Shown: positions 1 through 8,682, counted from the stretch's first letter. The stretch: 63,674 nt of DNA from DATAXP01 sp036272935 (GCA_036272935.1 DATAXP010000037.1:1-63674), one strand, 5' to 3'. Numbers and translations: made by a program. Notes: generated by a model from the sequence alone, not told the origin.

Positions 1-123
1 GGCGCCCGGGCGCAGGCGATCTTGATGTCCGTCCTCCGCACATGCCACCAACGCGCCGTTGAACCCTTCGCCTTCCTCCTCGACGCCCTCTGCCAACCTC
101 AACCGCAACTCATCCCCGCCTGA
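1..123 (+). pseudogene. IS66-like transposase, C-terminal fragment cut by window edge
   Basis: Reading from base 1 in frame gives 40 residues beginning GARAQAILMSVLRTC and ending in PQLIPA before a TGA stop at 121-123. The pattern 'RAQAIL...RTC..R.V.PFAFL.D.L' resembles, from memory, the C-terminal tail of IS66-family transposases. Only the 3' end of the gene is visible, so completeness cannot be judged. The downstream end of the element probably lies within the next 60 bases or so, but I could not define its terminal inverted repeat. It overlaps the 3' end of the convergent hypothetical gene on the other strand. Confidence 0.6.
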
Positions 124-1082
124 CGCGGTAACCAATTACGAGTTGCGCAGGTCGTGCGGAAATTGGAGTTGCACGGATAACCGGCTTTCACAGCGAGCGG
201 GTCGGCAGTCATTGTTTGGTCGCCGAGAGCCTGGAGAGTGTTAATCTCCATTTCATTAAGGTCTTGTTGCTGCCTCAATGGGGCCATGTCAGTTGGTTCT
301 GCCGAAGGTTCTTGAACTACGAGCGGCGGTCGGTCAGGCCCATCGTCACTGACCGCTTCACGCTCATCGTCGCCGTTCGAAAAACTGATCGGAAACCCCC
401 ACGTCCAATCTCCGACAAGAAGTCCCTGCTCATCGTCGAGGATCAATTCGATTGCCGCCATCGAAGAAGTGAAGACCGATTGAGTCAGTCGAAAATGAAA
501 CGGATGAAGAGGGTACGGAGCGTCGTTTTCTTCAAGCCTTTCGATTCGTGCAAGCTCTTCCTCGGTACGAGGCTTCTCGCCTTCATCCCATACGCCGAAC
601 TCGCAGCGCAACAGTGGTGTGGGGTAACCATGCGCCATGTCGTGCAGCAACTTCAGCCACCCGTGGTAGCCGTGATCGGGCGAGTGGTTGAAGTTTTTGA
701 AGTTGGGATCGCTTGGACCGATCTCGCACACGATCAGATAGGCGCTCTCGGCCAACCTCGTGAACTCTTCCAAGCCTTCGCTGCTTCCAAAGAACCGTCC
801 GAAAAAAGAAACGTCATCCGGTCCGTGCCAGCTTTCCCAGGCATCGCTAAATCTGTCGGCGAACGCCTGCCGGAAGGAATCGCATACTTCATGAGCTTCG
901 TACTGCGAAAGGTCGGACGACGGGCAGAACAGTTCGTAGTAGAGCGGCGGATACCGGTGAGAACATCTCGTAAATTCTCGCAAGAGCGACTTCAGTGATG
1001 CTTGAATGGGCTTGGTCAGCTTGGCGGTGCTAACCGTTGTTGCTTCTGAAATCGGGAAAGGTTTTGGATCGGGGTCTTCCAT
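99..1082 (-). CDS. Hypothetical protein, probably 3'-truncated by an IS66-like element
   Basis: The product is about 327 residues and I recognise no family. It is acidic, with several aromatic-rich stretches (YPPLYYELF, PLHPFHFRL) and no signal peptide or membrane segment. I prefer the ATG at 1082 (MEDPDPKP) because an AGGTG sequence lies about 6 bases upstream; an in-frame ATG also exists at 1121. The last 25-30 residues read into DNA that looks like the end of the adjacent IS66-like element, and they are basic and Cys/Asn/Arg-rich, unlike the rest. The original C-terminus may therefore have been replaced by the insertion. It sits just downstream of the integrase on the same strand, so it is probably cargo of the same element. 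Confidence 0.6.
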   Translation of the reverse strand: MEDPDPKPFPISEATTVSTAKLTKPIQASLKSLLREFTRCSHRYPPLYYELFCPSSDLSQYEAHEVCDSFRQAFADRFSDAWESWHGPDDVSFFGRFFGSSEGLEEFTRLAESAYLIVCEIGPSDPNFKNFNHSPDHGYHGWLKLLHDMAHGYPTPLLRCEFGVWDEGEKPRTEEELARIERLEENDAPYPLHPFHFRLTQSVFTSSMAAIELILDDEQGLLVGDWTWGFPISFSNGDDEREAVSDDGPDRPPLVVQEPSAEPTDMAPLRQQQDLNEMEINTLQALGDQTMTADPLAVKAGYPCNSNFRTTCATRNWLPRQAGMSCG

Positions 1083-1126
1083 CGTTACACCTGTGTTTGC
1101 AAGGCATGGTTGCGACGACATCGGCG

Positions 1127-2767
1127 CTACGCACTTTGCTCTCGGCCACGAATCTTTTTGTCGATTTTCTTTTTGATCGTTGCCTTCAGCGCCTTTTTGT
1201 TGATTCGAAGTGGCTCTTCGTCGGAACCGGCCAGCGGGTCGGTGACCGCTTGGAACATCGGTTCAAAGAAAGTACGGGCTTGCGGCAGAACTTGATGGAA
1301 GCGACCGAAAGGCCGGTTGGCGTAACAGTCGAGCAGCGTGTCGGCATTCACCGGTCTGCCGTGGGCCAAACACATCGACGCCATCTCTTCCCCAAACTCG
1401 GCTCGCAGATAGTCTGGCAGGGTGTCACGTAAGGTGCCGAAGGGAAGTTTGCCAAAGCCCTCGTCGTGCCTGCGGACACGCCTGAGTAAGCCGGTCCAGA
1501 GGTTCGTAAATCCGTATTCCGGCTTGTCGGATATTTCATCGAATATGGGTTCGCCATTGCGCTTAACGAAGACGAGATCGGTGCCGAGTCGATGCGCACG
1601 CTTGATAGCCCATTGCAACATGACGACGGTTTCGGGCCAGAGCCGCCACTCACCGAACACATCCGTTTTCGGGCGATTCATTCGAATCCAGTTGTCATTC
1701 GTGTTCGTCTCAATCCGAAGCCTCTTGCCGTGTTCATGCTCGTGCGAAAGCAGGATGTCGGAGATGAGGACTCGGCCGAGTTCGGCCGCTCCCATCCCGC
1801 AGTTTAATCCGACATAGATGCAGAGCCGCTCCAGCGGCGTAGCGTGCTTGTTCAGAACGGCCAATTGGTCCGGTGTGTAAACCAATTTGCTGATCGCCGA
1901 CGTTTTCTTCTCGCTGTCGAGTTTGGGAATCTTTCGGCTTACCGACAGCAAGCCCTTCGGCATTGCCCACTGGAACTGGTCCGTCTGATCGAGCCATTTG
2001 TAAAAACGGATCAGTTCTCCAACGTGATGCTTTGAATGGGAACGGCTGCAATTCGACTTCTTGAGTGTCTTCGGGCGCTTACGCCAGAAGGCGATCAGAT
2101 GGCTGCCCTCGTCGAAGTTCAGCCGACAAAGCGGAAGGTTGCGGTGCTTGTCTTTGAAGCGTTCGACCATCTTGAGTCGCTTCCGCTGAGAATGCTTGAG
2201 CAACCCATTCGGCAGACGCTCACCGTCTCGCTCGATCATCTTCGAATAAGCGTCGAGAGCTTCATGGAACGTGCCGGGAATCAGTCGATTCGGCAGAGCG
2301 TCCGTGCTCAGCAAGGCTCCCATTCGCTTCAGTTCAGTTTCAAGTTCTTTGAGTCGCCCCGCCACGAGGTCTTGATTTTGTTCGACCGATTCTCCGAAGA
2401 CTGTTTCGTCGGCCGGGGTGATGGTGAGCGAAGGAAACGATTGCCGAGCATGTTCAATCCCTTGCTGAAATTCGATCACCGCTCCTCGATCTTGCGGAGG
2501 AGGGGCAGATAGCTCGATGACTTTCTTCCCAGCGGCGATCTCTTTGGCGAAGGTGAGGCCACGGAGCGACCAAAGGTTCTGCTCGGACTCTCGGCAGTCG
2601 TCGGCGTAGAGACGATGAATGGCGGCGTATCGCCACTCGGCTTCGGTCAAATCTTTGCCGAGATTGAACCGCTGCTGCTTGGCCGGTTCACGCCAACCGA
2701 TGTACGGTCGGTAGTCGCCGTTGTCGTCGGGCCTGAGAGTGCGTCTGCGAGTTGCGACTTTCGCCAT
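1127..2767 (-). CDS. Tyrosine-recombinase-like integrase with substituted catalytic residues
   Basis: A 546-residue protein with an N-terminal DNA-binding/SAM-like region and a C-terminal phage-integrase fold at about 295-500. The box I region reads LNCGMGAAELGRV (322-334): where classical members have Arg I there is Gly326. The box II region reads GTLRDTL (444-450): the usual His is Gly444, but Arg447 is kept. His469 (CLAHGRP) and the candidate nucleophile Tyr482 (DCYANRP) are present. From memory, planctomycetes carry many integrase-like proteins with this substitution pattern. A Lys/Arg-rich tail (about 520-544) follows. The gene is read away from tRNA-Ser, with its start 180 bp from the tRNA 3' end, the usual arrangement for an integrase beside its attachment site. 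Whether it still cuts DNA cannot be decided from sequence. Confidence 0.85.
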   Translation of the reverse strand: MAKVATRRRTLRPDDNGDYRPYIGWREPAKQQRFNLGKDLTEAEWRYAAIHRLYADDCRESEQNLWSLRGLTFAKEIAAGKKVIELSAPPPQDRGAVIEFQQGIEHARQSFPSLTITPADETVFGESVEQNQDLVAGRLKELETELKRMGALLSTDALPNRLIPGTFHEALDAYSKMIERDGERLPNGLLKHSQRKRLKMVERFKDKHRNLPLCRLNFDEGSHLIAFWRKRPKTLKKSNCSRSHSKHHVGELIRFYKWLDQTDQFQWAMPKGLLSVSRKIPKLDSEKKTSAISKLVYTPDQLAVLNKHATPLERLCIYVGLNCGMGAAELGRVLISDILLSHEHEHGKRLRIETNTNDNWIRMNRPKTDVFGEWRLWPETVVMLQWAIKRAHRLGTDLVFVKRNGEPIFDEISDKPEYGFTNLWTGLLRRVRRHDEGFGKLPFGTLRDTLPDYLRAEFGEEMASMCLAHGRPVNADTLLDCYANRPFGRFHQVLPQARTFFEPMFQAVTDPLAGSDEEPLRINKKALKATIKKKIDKKIRGREQSA

Positions 2768-2809
2768 GACCGGACTCCTTCTCGATTGAAGCGGAGTCCC
2801 ATCCTAGCG

Positions 2810-2938
2810 CTTATCTGACAGGTGCCAAGGTCTTATCTGACAGCTTATCTGACAAAGGCCATTATTCGCAAAGCTTTGTCAAATCATTGGTTCGGCGCAA
2901 ATCATTTCGTCAGAACCAAATTCGAACTGTCAGATAAG
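2810..2938. repeat. Four copies of a 12-bp motif between integrase and tRNA-Ser
   Basis: The motif CTTATCTGACAG occurs at 2810-2821 and 2832-2843, and at 2844-2855 with its last base changed. Its exact reverse complement, CTGTCAGATAAG, lies at 2927-2938, ten bases from the tRNA 3' end. Two direct copies abut each other. A cluster of short direct and inverted sites between an integrase start and a tRNA is what recombinase arm or core sites look like. An autoregulatory operator is the alternative. Confidence 0.7.
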
Positions 2939-2947
2939 GACTTGCAG

Positions 2948-3031
2948 CGGAGGGCACGGGGCTCGAACCCGCAACCCGGTTTCCCGGGCACGACATTTCC
3001 AGTGTCGCCGCTAGCCATTCGCTTACCCTCC
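2948..3031 (-). tRNA. tRNA-Ser(GGA)
   Basis: On the minus strand an 84-base cloverleaf can be drawn. The acceptor strand GGAGGGT pairs with GCCCTCC (one G-T pair) and a G discriminator follows. The anticodon arm is CGACA-CTGGAAA-TGTCG, giving anticodon GGA. The long variable arm, built on CCCGGG/CCGGG pairing, is the class II hallmark of tRNA-Ser, and the T arm contains GGTTCGAGCCC. CCA is not encoded. The 3' end faces the integrase, so this is the probable insertion target of the element to the left. Confidence 0.93.
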
Positions 3032-3046
3032 GAAGGCTGCAGGTCC

Positions 3047-3075
3047 AACCTACGTTACGCTGCCGGGGCTCGCAA
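3047..3075 (-). promoter_or_regulatory. Putative sigma70-type promoter for tRNA-Ser
   Basis: Reading the minus strand, TTGCGA (3070-3075) is followed after 17 bases by TAGGTT (3047-3052), which ends 15 bases before the tRNA 5' end. Spacing and position fit a housekeeping promoter, but both hexamers are imperfect and this is inferred from sequence alone. Confidence 0.35.
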
Positions 3076-3089
3076 GCGCTGGCTGGGAC

Positions 3090-4277
3090 TCACGGGCGCG
3101 GCTTGATTGCGTCGGCGGCGACCCATTCATCCCAGGTCGCGCCGTAGCCCTCGTAGTGCACCAGATGCAGGCCGTACCAGGCTTGCAGGATGGTTGCCGG
3201 ATACCATTGCCCGTCGTTGGCCCAGCGCACCAGCACGTGCGACCCGGCAGCGTGCTCCTTCGGTCGGTAGGGACGCAGTCGCTCCGGGCCCAGCCATTCG
3301 TCCCAGGTGTCGTCGTAGCCAAGGTAATGGACGCGCCGCTCGTTGCCGCGCGCCTCCAGAACGCGGACCTTGTACCACCGGCCCCCGTACAGCGCCTCGA
3401 GGTGCAGGTTGGCGTAGGGATTGCCGGCAGCCCGTGCGGCGAGTTTCGCCTGCCGCGGGAAGCGATCGGCGGCGAAGAACATCGAGCGTTGCTGTTCGAC
3501 AAACGCCATTTCGAGTTCGGCGTAGCGAGCCAGCTCGTTCAGCTCGATCACCGAGTCGCCATCGAAGTCGACCGCGCCGTCGCCGCGCAGGCCGGCGAGC
3601 ACCGAGTCGCTGAAGGTCCAGGCGCCGGTCGAGGTATTGTGCGAGTAGGCCGAGGTGATGGCGGCAAACGCGATCTGCGAGTTCGCCCGGCGGCGGGCCT
3701 CGTCGTACAGCGCGCCGGAATGGCAGCAATCGGCAAGCAACAGCGCGCGATTGCCGCTGAAGTGCTCTTCGATCGCGCTGAAGATGCCGCGCACGCCCCA
3801 AGCACTGTTCCAGGCCTTCCCGGCGTCGTAGCTGGCGAACCATGTTTGCCCCGTGCGCAGGTCGCGGCTGCCGTGTCCGCAGAAATAAAGTATCAGGAGA
3901 TCCCCTTCGTTGGTTTGGTCGAGCAGCTTAATGAACTCGGTTTCGATGCGATGCTTGGTTGCTGCGGCGTCTTGCAGGTAGGTGATCTGCGCCGACGGGA
4001 CGCCGGCCGTGCGGAAGAACCGCACAAGCTGTTCGTCCCGACGGTCTTTCCTGGCCTCGGGAAAGGACGGATAGATGTCCGCATGCTGCCACTGGAGCAA
4101 CCCCACGACGAAGACCCACGTGCGCTTTGGCGTCCAATCGGGGCGAAGCTCGGCATGCACGGCGCGCGGCACGCCGAAGACCGCGAAGAGGACAAGCAAC
4201 AGGGCCATCGCGTGGCGACGCCGCACGGAACCGGGAGGCAACGGTCGCGGCAGCGTCGGGCCCAGAGCGCTCATCAT
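3090..4277 (-). CDS. Secreted caspase-like (C14) protein with EF-hand loop and two Tudor-like domains
   Basis: The product is 395 residues. A hydrophobic stretch ending in RAVHA (about 24-42) looks like a signal peptide. The caspase fold follows, with catalytic His135 in YFCGHGSRD and Cys185 in the DCCHSG motif. Residues 237-248 (DFDGDSVIELNE) match an EF-hand calcium loop, with Asp at 1, 3 and 5, Ile at 8 and Glu at 12. Two C-terminal modules of about 40 residues share the pattern WY..R/TIL..(Y/H)..HY.GY..TWDEW (about 300-337 and 357-393), resembling Tudor-knot/Agenet barrels. Caspase-like proteins cleave after basic or acidic residues; the target here is unknown. I chose the ATG at 4277 because it begins 13 bases after the kinase stop. 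The two genes are on the same strand and probably co-transcribed, which suggests the sensor and the protease act in one response. Confidence 0.85.
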   Translation of the reverse strand: MMSALGPTLPRPLPPGSVRRRHAMALLLVLFAVFGVPRAVHAELRPDWTPKRTWVFVVGLLQWQHADIYPSFPEARKDRRDEQLVRFFRTAGVPSAQITYLQDAAATKHRIETEFIKLLDQTNEGDLLILYFCGHGSRDLRTGQTWFASYDAGKAWNSAWGVRGIFSAIEEHFSGNRALLLADCCHSGALYDEARRRANSQIAFAAITSAYSHNTSTGAWTFSDSVLAGLRGDGAVDFDGDSVIELNELARYAELEMAFVEQQRSMFFAADRFPRQAKLAARAAGNPYANLHLEALYGGRWYKVRVLEARGNERRVHYLGYDDTWDEWLGPERLRPYRPKEHAAGSHVLVRWANDGQWYPATILQAWYGLHLVHYEGYGATWDEWVAADAIKPRP

Positions 4278-4290
4278 GCTGACGCCGCCT

Positions 4291-7200
4291 CTACGCCACC
4301 GGCGCGGCGGCCGACGATTGCAGCCGCTCGTGCAGCAACGGGAGGACTGCCTGCGCGTGGCGCTCGGCTTCGGCCATCGCCTCGCCGATCTGTGGCCAAT
4401 TCGCGGCGGCTGCCAAGTCCTCAAGCCGTTGCGCAGCTTTCGACGCAGGCGCCGCCCCGACGTGCATCAGGGCTCCTTTGAGCGTATGGGCGGCGCGCTT
4501 CAGGTCCTTTGGCTGACACTCACGGGCCGCGCTGCGCATCTCGGCGAGCATTGCAGGAACTTCCTGCAAGAAGACGCGGCTCACTTCGCATAGCAGCGCC
4601 TCGTCGCCCCCCAGATGATCGAGGGCCGCAACCCAATCGATCGGCGCCGGCTCGTCGAGCGAAGCTGCCGAACCCTTCATTGCCGCGCCATTTGCTGCGG
4701 AGCCATTGGTCGCCGTTGCCGACGAAGAATCGAGCAGCACGGTCGCTTCGCGCGGGGCCTCGATCGCAGCGAATAGCGCCTGCGGACGGACCGGCTTGGC
4801 AACATAACCGTTCATGCCGGCAGCCAGGCAACGATCGCAATCGCCCGCCATGGCGTGCGCCGTCATGGCGATGATCGGTACACGCGTGCCTCGGCCTTGC
4901 TCCCAGGCGCGAATGGCGGCGGTCGCCTCGTAGCCATCCATGACAGGCATTTGCACATCCATCAAAACGACATCGAACGCTTCGCGTGCGACGAGGTCGA
5001 CGGCCGCGGCCCCGTCGTTGACCACCGTGACATGATGCCCTCGACGCGAGAGCAACCGCACCGCGACCGTCTGATTCACCGGGCTGTCTTCGGCCAGCAG
5101 AATGCGCAGCGCCGGCGTGCGACGCGGCGGAAGCCGGTCGTCGTTTTCGTGCACACCTTCCAGAGGCCGGCAACCCCGGACCACTGCCTGAATCGCGTCG
5201 AGCAGTTCGACGGGCTTGATCGGCTTCGAAACTGTCGCGGCGACGCCAGCCTCGCGGCAGCGATCGGCATCGCCTGCCTGGACGTGGGAAACGTGCGAGG
5301 TGAGCATGATCACGTTGGCGTCGAGCAAGTTTTCGGCCTGAAGGCGCTCGATGAACGTGCAACCATCGATTCCGGGCATTCGCGCGTCGACAATCAACAG
5401 CGGATACGACGAGTCGCTCGCAGCGGCCTCGCGCAAGATGTCCGTTGCCGCCGTGGCATCGGCCGCGGCGGTGGGGCGCAGGCCCCAATGCTCAAGCCAC
5501 TGGACGATCACGTCGCGCGTGGCGGCGTTGTCGTCGACAATGAGCACCGGCAAGCCAGGGAGCGCGGCGGCGGCACCAGGCGCCGACGCAACGGCGTCAG
5601 CAGCAGTAGCCGCAGCAGCAGCGGGCAAATCGAAGCAAGCGGTGAAATGGAACTGGCTGCCGCGCTGCACTTCGCTGTCGAGCCAAATGTGGCCTCCCAT
5701 CAGTTCGACCAGCCGCGACGCGATGGTCAGGCCCAGGCCGGTTCCGCCGTACTTTCGCGTGGTCGAGGTGTCGGCCTGCATGAAGGGGCCGAAGATCAGC
5801 TCTTGCTTATCGCGCGGGATGCCGATGCCCGTGTCGCGCACCGTGAATTGCAGGACGCTGAATGCCGCGTGAGGAATGGTTGCCTCGTCGCCGTGCCGCT
5901 CGCGCTCGGCGACCTCGACGACCACTTCGCCATGGTCGGTGAACTTGATCGCGTTGACCACCAAGTTCATGATCACCTGGCGCAGCCGCGCAAAGTCGCC
6001 CACCAGCAGTGCGGGAACATCGGGCCTCACGCGGCACACCAGTTCCAGTCCCTTCATCTCGGCGCGCACGGCCAACGGGCGCAGCGCGTCGACAAGCTGA
6101 TCGACAAGTCGGAAGGGGACGTGCTCCAACTCGACCTTGCCCGCCTCGACCTTGGAAAAATCGAGAATGTCGTTGAGCACGATCAGCAGCGAATCGGCGC
6201 TTTCGCGGACCAGGCGCATGGCGTCGCGTTGCTCGCAGCTCAGCGACGAATCGAGCAACAGCTCGGTCATGCCAAGGATGCCGTTCAACGGCGTGCGGAT
6301 TTCGTGGCTCATGTTCGCCAGGAATGCGCTCTTGGCCTGGCTGGCTTGCTCGGCCGCCTCCTTGGCCTGTTGCAGTTCGGCCTGGATGCGTTTTAGCGCC
6401 GTGATGTCCCAGAAGATTGCCTGGGTGCCGGTGATGCGTCGGGCGTAGTCGTAGACCGGCGTTTTCCAAACCTGGACGTAGGTCGGCTGGCCTTCGGGCG
6501 TCTGGTTCATCTCGACGCGCTCGAGCACTTCACCCGTGCCGATCACGCGGCGATCGTCTTCGCGATACTGCTCGGCCAACGCTTCGGGATACAATTCGAA
6601 ATCGGTGCGGCCGATGATCTCTTCGCTCGCTCGGCCAAGCGTTTCGCAGAACAGCCGATTGGCATAGATGAACCGGCCTTCCAGATCCTTGCGGAAAATG
6701 TTCACCGGCAAGGTCTCGACCAGCGATTGATACAGTGATTCGGTTTCGTGCAGCTTCTCCTGGGCCTTGCGCTTCTTGGTCTGTTCGCGGCCGTAGAGGT
6801 TCACGTATCCGGCATCGACGACGGGTGTGAGCATGAACGTGAACGACTCGTCGTCAAAATCGACGTCGATCTCAGTGCTGCGGCCGTCAACGAGCACCGT
6901 GGTCACGGTTTCGCGCCAGTTCTGCGGCACCATGTCGCCGACTTCGCAATCCCAGTGATTGAGCACCGGCGTGCTGGCCTGGTTGGCGTAGAGCAGCTTG
7001 CCTTGGCCGCCGATGCGGAGCATCGGATTGGGGTTCTCGTCGGGAAAGCGGGCCAGGCTGCGGATTTGCTCTTCGGCACGCCTGCGCTTGGTCACGTCGC
7101 GCAGGAAGAACGTGAACATCGGCTGGTCGTTCGCCTGGCTGACCGTCATCGCCATCTCAGCGGGAAAGATTTCGCCGTTGGCGCGCACGGCCGGAACCTC

Positions 7201-7863
7201 GATGCGCGTGCCGAGCATCGATCCTTGGCCGGCCGACAGGTGGCGGTCGATGCGATCGTGCTGATCGTGGTCGACGGAGCTGGGAAACAAGATGTCTTCC
7301 GGACGGCGCCCAAGCACCTCGTTGCGCGAACGGCCGAACGTGCGCTCGGCGGCGGCGTTGAACTCGCAGATCACGCCCGAGTGGTTCACCGACACGATCG
7401 GGTCGAGCGACGATTCGAGAATGGCGGTCTTGCGCGCTTCGCTCTCCTCGGCGCGCCGACGATCGCGCGCGGCACAGCTACGCAGGAACTCGCCGCGCAG
7501 GGCCGTGATCCCGCTCTCGAGGCAGTTCCAGTCGCGCAATAGCTCGGCGGTGGCGCCGCCATGATGCCGCACCAGCGGCTCGCGTACTGCCGCGGCTACC
7601 GCGTCGAGCACCGCGAGCGTTTCGCCTGCCGCTTCGTCGTTCGCTACTGCTCGGGCGGCTTGACGCTCGACCCATTCGCGGCAGCGTTTCGCCCCGCTGC
7701 GGCGCGAATAGGCGATGAGGCAACCGAGGATTTCGACGAGCGCTTCGCGCCGCTCTTCCTTGGGACGTTCGGCAAGCTGCGGGGCGTCGCCGCGCAGCCG
7801 CTCGATATAGCGAGCGAAGATGAGCTTCTGATGAGCGAGAAAAATGCTGCGCAGATCGCTCAT
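4291..7863 (-). CDS. Hybrid sensor histidine kinase (RsbRD-like/PAS-PAS-PAS/HisKA/HATPase/REC-REC/Hpt)
   Basis: The protein has 1190 residues and no evident membrane segment. An N-terminal helical domain (about 5-125) resembles the RsbRD/globin-like sensor fold. Three PAS-like regions follow (about 145-260, 275-360, 375-492). The HisKA phosphoacceptor is His520 in SHEIRTPLNG. The ATPase domain has N-box residues Asn633/Asn637 and the DTGIGIP loop at about 677-683. Receiver 1 has the phospho-accepting Asp826 and receiver 2 has Asp969. The Hpt domain carries His1126 in AAHTLKG. All phosphorelay residues are present, so the internal relay His-Asp-His looks intact. No separate output regulator is adjacent. 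The next gene downstream is the caspase-like protein 13 bp away. Cytoplasmic sensing of a small ligand or stress state is likely. Confidence 0.92.
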   Translation of the reverse strand: MSDLRSIFLAHQKLIFARYIERLRGDAPQLAERPKEERREALVEILGCLIAYSRRSGAKRCREWVERQAARAVANDEAAGETLAVLDAVAAAVREPLVRHHGGATAELLRDWNCLESGITALRGEFLRSCAARDRRRAEESEARKTAILESSLDPIVSVNHSGVICEFNAAAERTFGRSRNEVLGRRPEDILFPSSVDHDQHDRIDRHLSAGQGSMLGTRIEVPAVRANGEIFPAEMAMTVSQANDQPMFTFFLRDVTKRRRAEEQIRSLARFPDENPNPMLRIGGQGKLLYANQASTPVLNHWDCEVGDMVPQNWRETVTTVLVDGRSTEIDVDFDDESFTFMLTPVVDAGYVNLYGREQTKKRKAQEKLHETESLYQSLVETLPVNIFRKDLEGRFIYANRLFCETLGRASEEIIGRTDFELYPEALAEQYREDDRRVIGTGEVLERVEMNQTPEGQPTYVQVWKTPVYDYARRITGTQAIFWDITALKRIQAELQQAKEAAEQASQAKSAFLANMSHEIRTPLNGILGMTELLLDSSLSCEQRDAMRLVRESADSLLIVLNDILDFSKVEAGKVELEHVPFRLVDQLVDALRPLAVRAEMKGLELVCRVRPDVPALLVGDFARLRQVIMNLVVNAIKFTDHGEVVVEVAERERHGDEATIPHAAFSVLQFTVRDTGIGIPRDKQELIFGPFMQADTSTTRKYGGTGLGLTIASRLVELMGGHIWLDSEVQRGSQFHFTACFDLPAAAAATAADAVASAPGAAAALPGLPVLIVDDNAATRDVIVQWLEHWGLRPTAAADATAATDILREAAASDSSYPLLIVDARMPGIDGCTFIERLQAENLLDANVIMLTSHVSHVQAGDADRCREAGVAATVSKPIKPVELLDAIQAVVRGCRPLEGVHENDDRLPPRRTPALRILLAEDSPVNQTVAVRLLSRRGHHVTVVNDGAAAVDLVAREAFDVVLMDVQMPVMDGYEATAAIRAWEQGRGTRVPIIAMTAHAMAGDCDRCLAAGMNGYVAKPVRPQALFAAIEAPREATVLLDSSSATATNGSAANGAAMKGSAASLDEPAPIDWVAALDHLGGDEALLCEVSRVFLQEVPAMLAEMRSAARECQPKDLKRAAHTLKGALMHVGAAPASKAAQRLEDLAAAANWPQIGEAMAEAERHAQAVLPLLHERLQSSAAAPVA

Positions 7864-7989
7864 CGCCCTCCCCTTTGAGGCCGAGCGCGTCCCAGGAACC
7901 TCGGTTACCGCAGTGCCTGTATGCTAATACATCGCCTGGGGGATGGCAAAAATTTCCCGGTGCATGAGCCGGCCGCGTGGAGGCGGCCG

Positions 7990-8670
7990 CTAAGCGAGGG
8001 ACGGTTGCAGGGTGAATAGATCGACGAGCGTCGTTTTGTCGTCGACGGTCTTTTCGATCACTTCTTTCGACACAATCCGCAGATCTTGTGTCTCGCATTG
8101 GACCGGAAACTGTGCGGCTGCGCCGCGGCGCGGATCGGTGACGACGGCCATGCCGTCGGGAGCCAGCAGCCCGGCGATCACCCGCGGCACCAAGGCGGCA
8201 TAAAGTTTTTCGTACAGCACGTCGGTAGCGACAACGAGATCGAACCGCCCCAGGTCATCGGGCATGTGGCGCCAATCGACCATGCGTGTCGCTAGACCTT
8301 CGACACCGTTTCGCGCGGCATTGGCGCGGACGAACTCTAAAGCATCGTCGTAGTAATCCGTCGCGAGGACACGATAGCCGGCCGCTTGCGCGACCAGCGA
8401 AACCAAGCCGACGCCGCAACCCAACTCGATCAGCCGGCGACCGTTTCCCGGGCGCTCGGCCAACCGTTCGGCGAGCACGCGTGCGCTGGGCCACAGCTCG
8501 GCCCAGTACGGGATGCGATCGTCGTGCTCGAACTCTTCTTCGTCGAGCAGTTCGTCAGCATCGCGCGGCTTGAGCAGTTCATAACGCCGGCCGGCAATGG
8601 TGATCTCCGCTGCGGCGATGTCGAAGCGCTCATCAAGCGGCGCGGAGCGAACATTCATGCGCATGTCCAT
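7990..8670 (-). CDS. Class I SAM-dependent methyltransferase (Methyltransf_16-like)
   Basis: A 226-residue protein with a Rossmann methyltransferase core. Motif I is ELGCGVGLV (82-90), an acidic residue at Asp105 ends strand 2, and ATDVLYE (148-154) forms the post-II/IV region. The N-terminal IPYWAELWPSA segment (53-63) is typical of the Methyltransf_16 group, which includes protein-lysine and nicotinamide-type methyltransferases. The substrate cannot be read from sequence. It lies 12 bp after wrbA on the same strand, so the two are probably one transcription unit. Confidence 0.85.
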   Translation of the reverse strand: MDMRMNVRSAPLDERFDIAAAEITIAGRRYELLKPRDADELLDEEEFEHDDRIPYWAELWPSARVLAERLAERPGNGRRLIELGCGVGLVSLVAQAAGYRVLATDYYDDALEFVRANAARNGVEGLATRMVDWRHMPDDLGRFDLVVATDVLYEKLYAALVPRVIAGLLAPDGMAVVTDPRRGAAAQFPVQCETQDLRIVSKEVIEKTVDDKTTLVDLFTLQPSLA

Positions 8671-8682
8671 CGTTGCGGTTCA

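Noticed and set aside
3127..3843. 238-residue minus-strand frame inside the caspase gene
   Set aside because: Arg/Gly-rich alternative frame fully inside a gene with intact catalytic motifs.
5807..6469. 220-residue frame inside the hybrid kinase gene, same strand
   Set aside because: It lies wholly within the coding region of the kinase in another frame, is Arg/Gly/Pro rich and shows no family motif. It is a composition shadow of GC-rich DNA.
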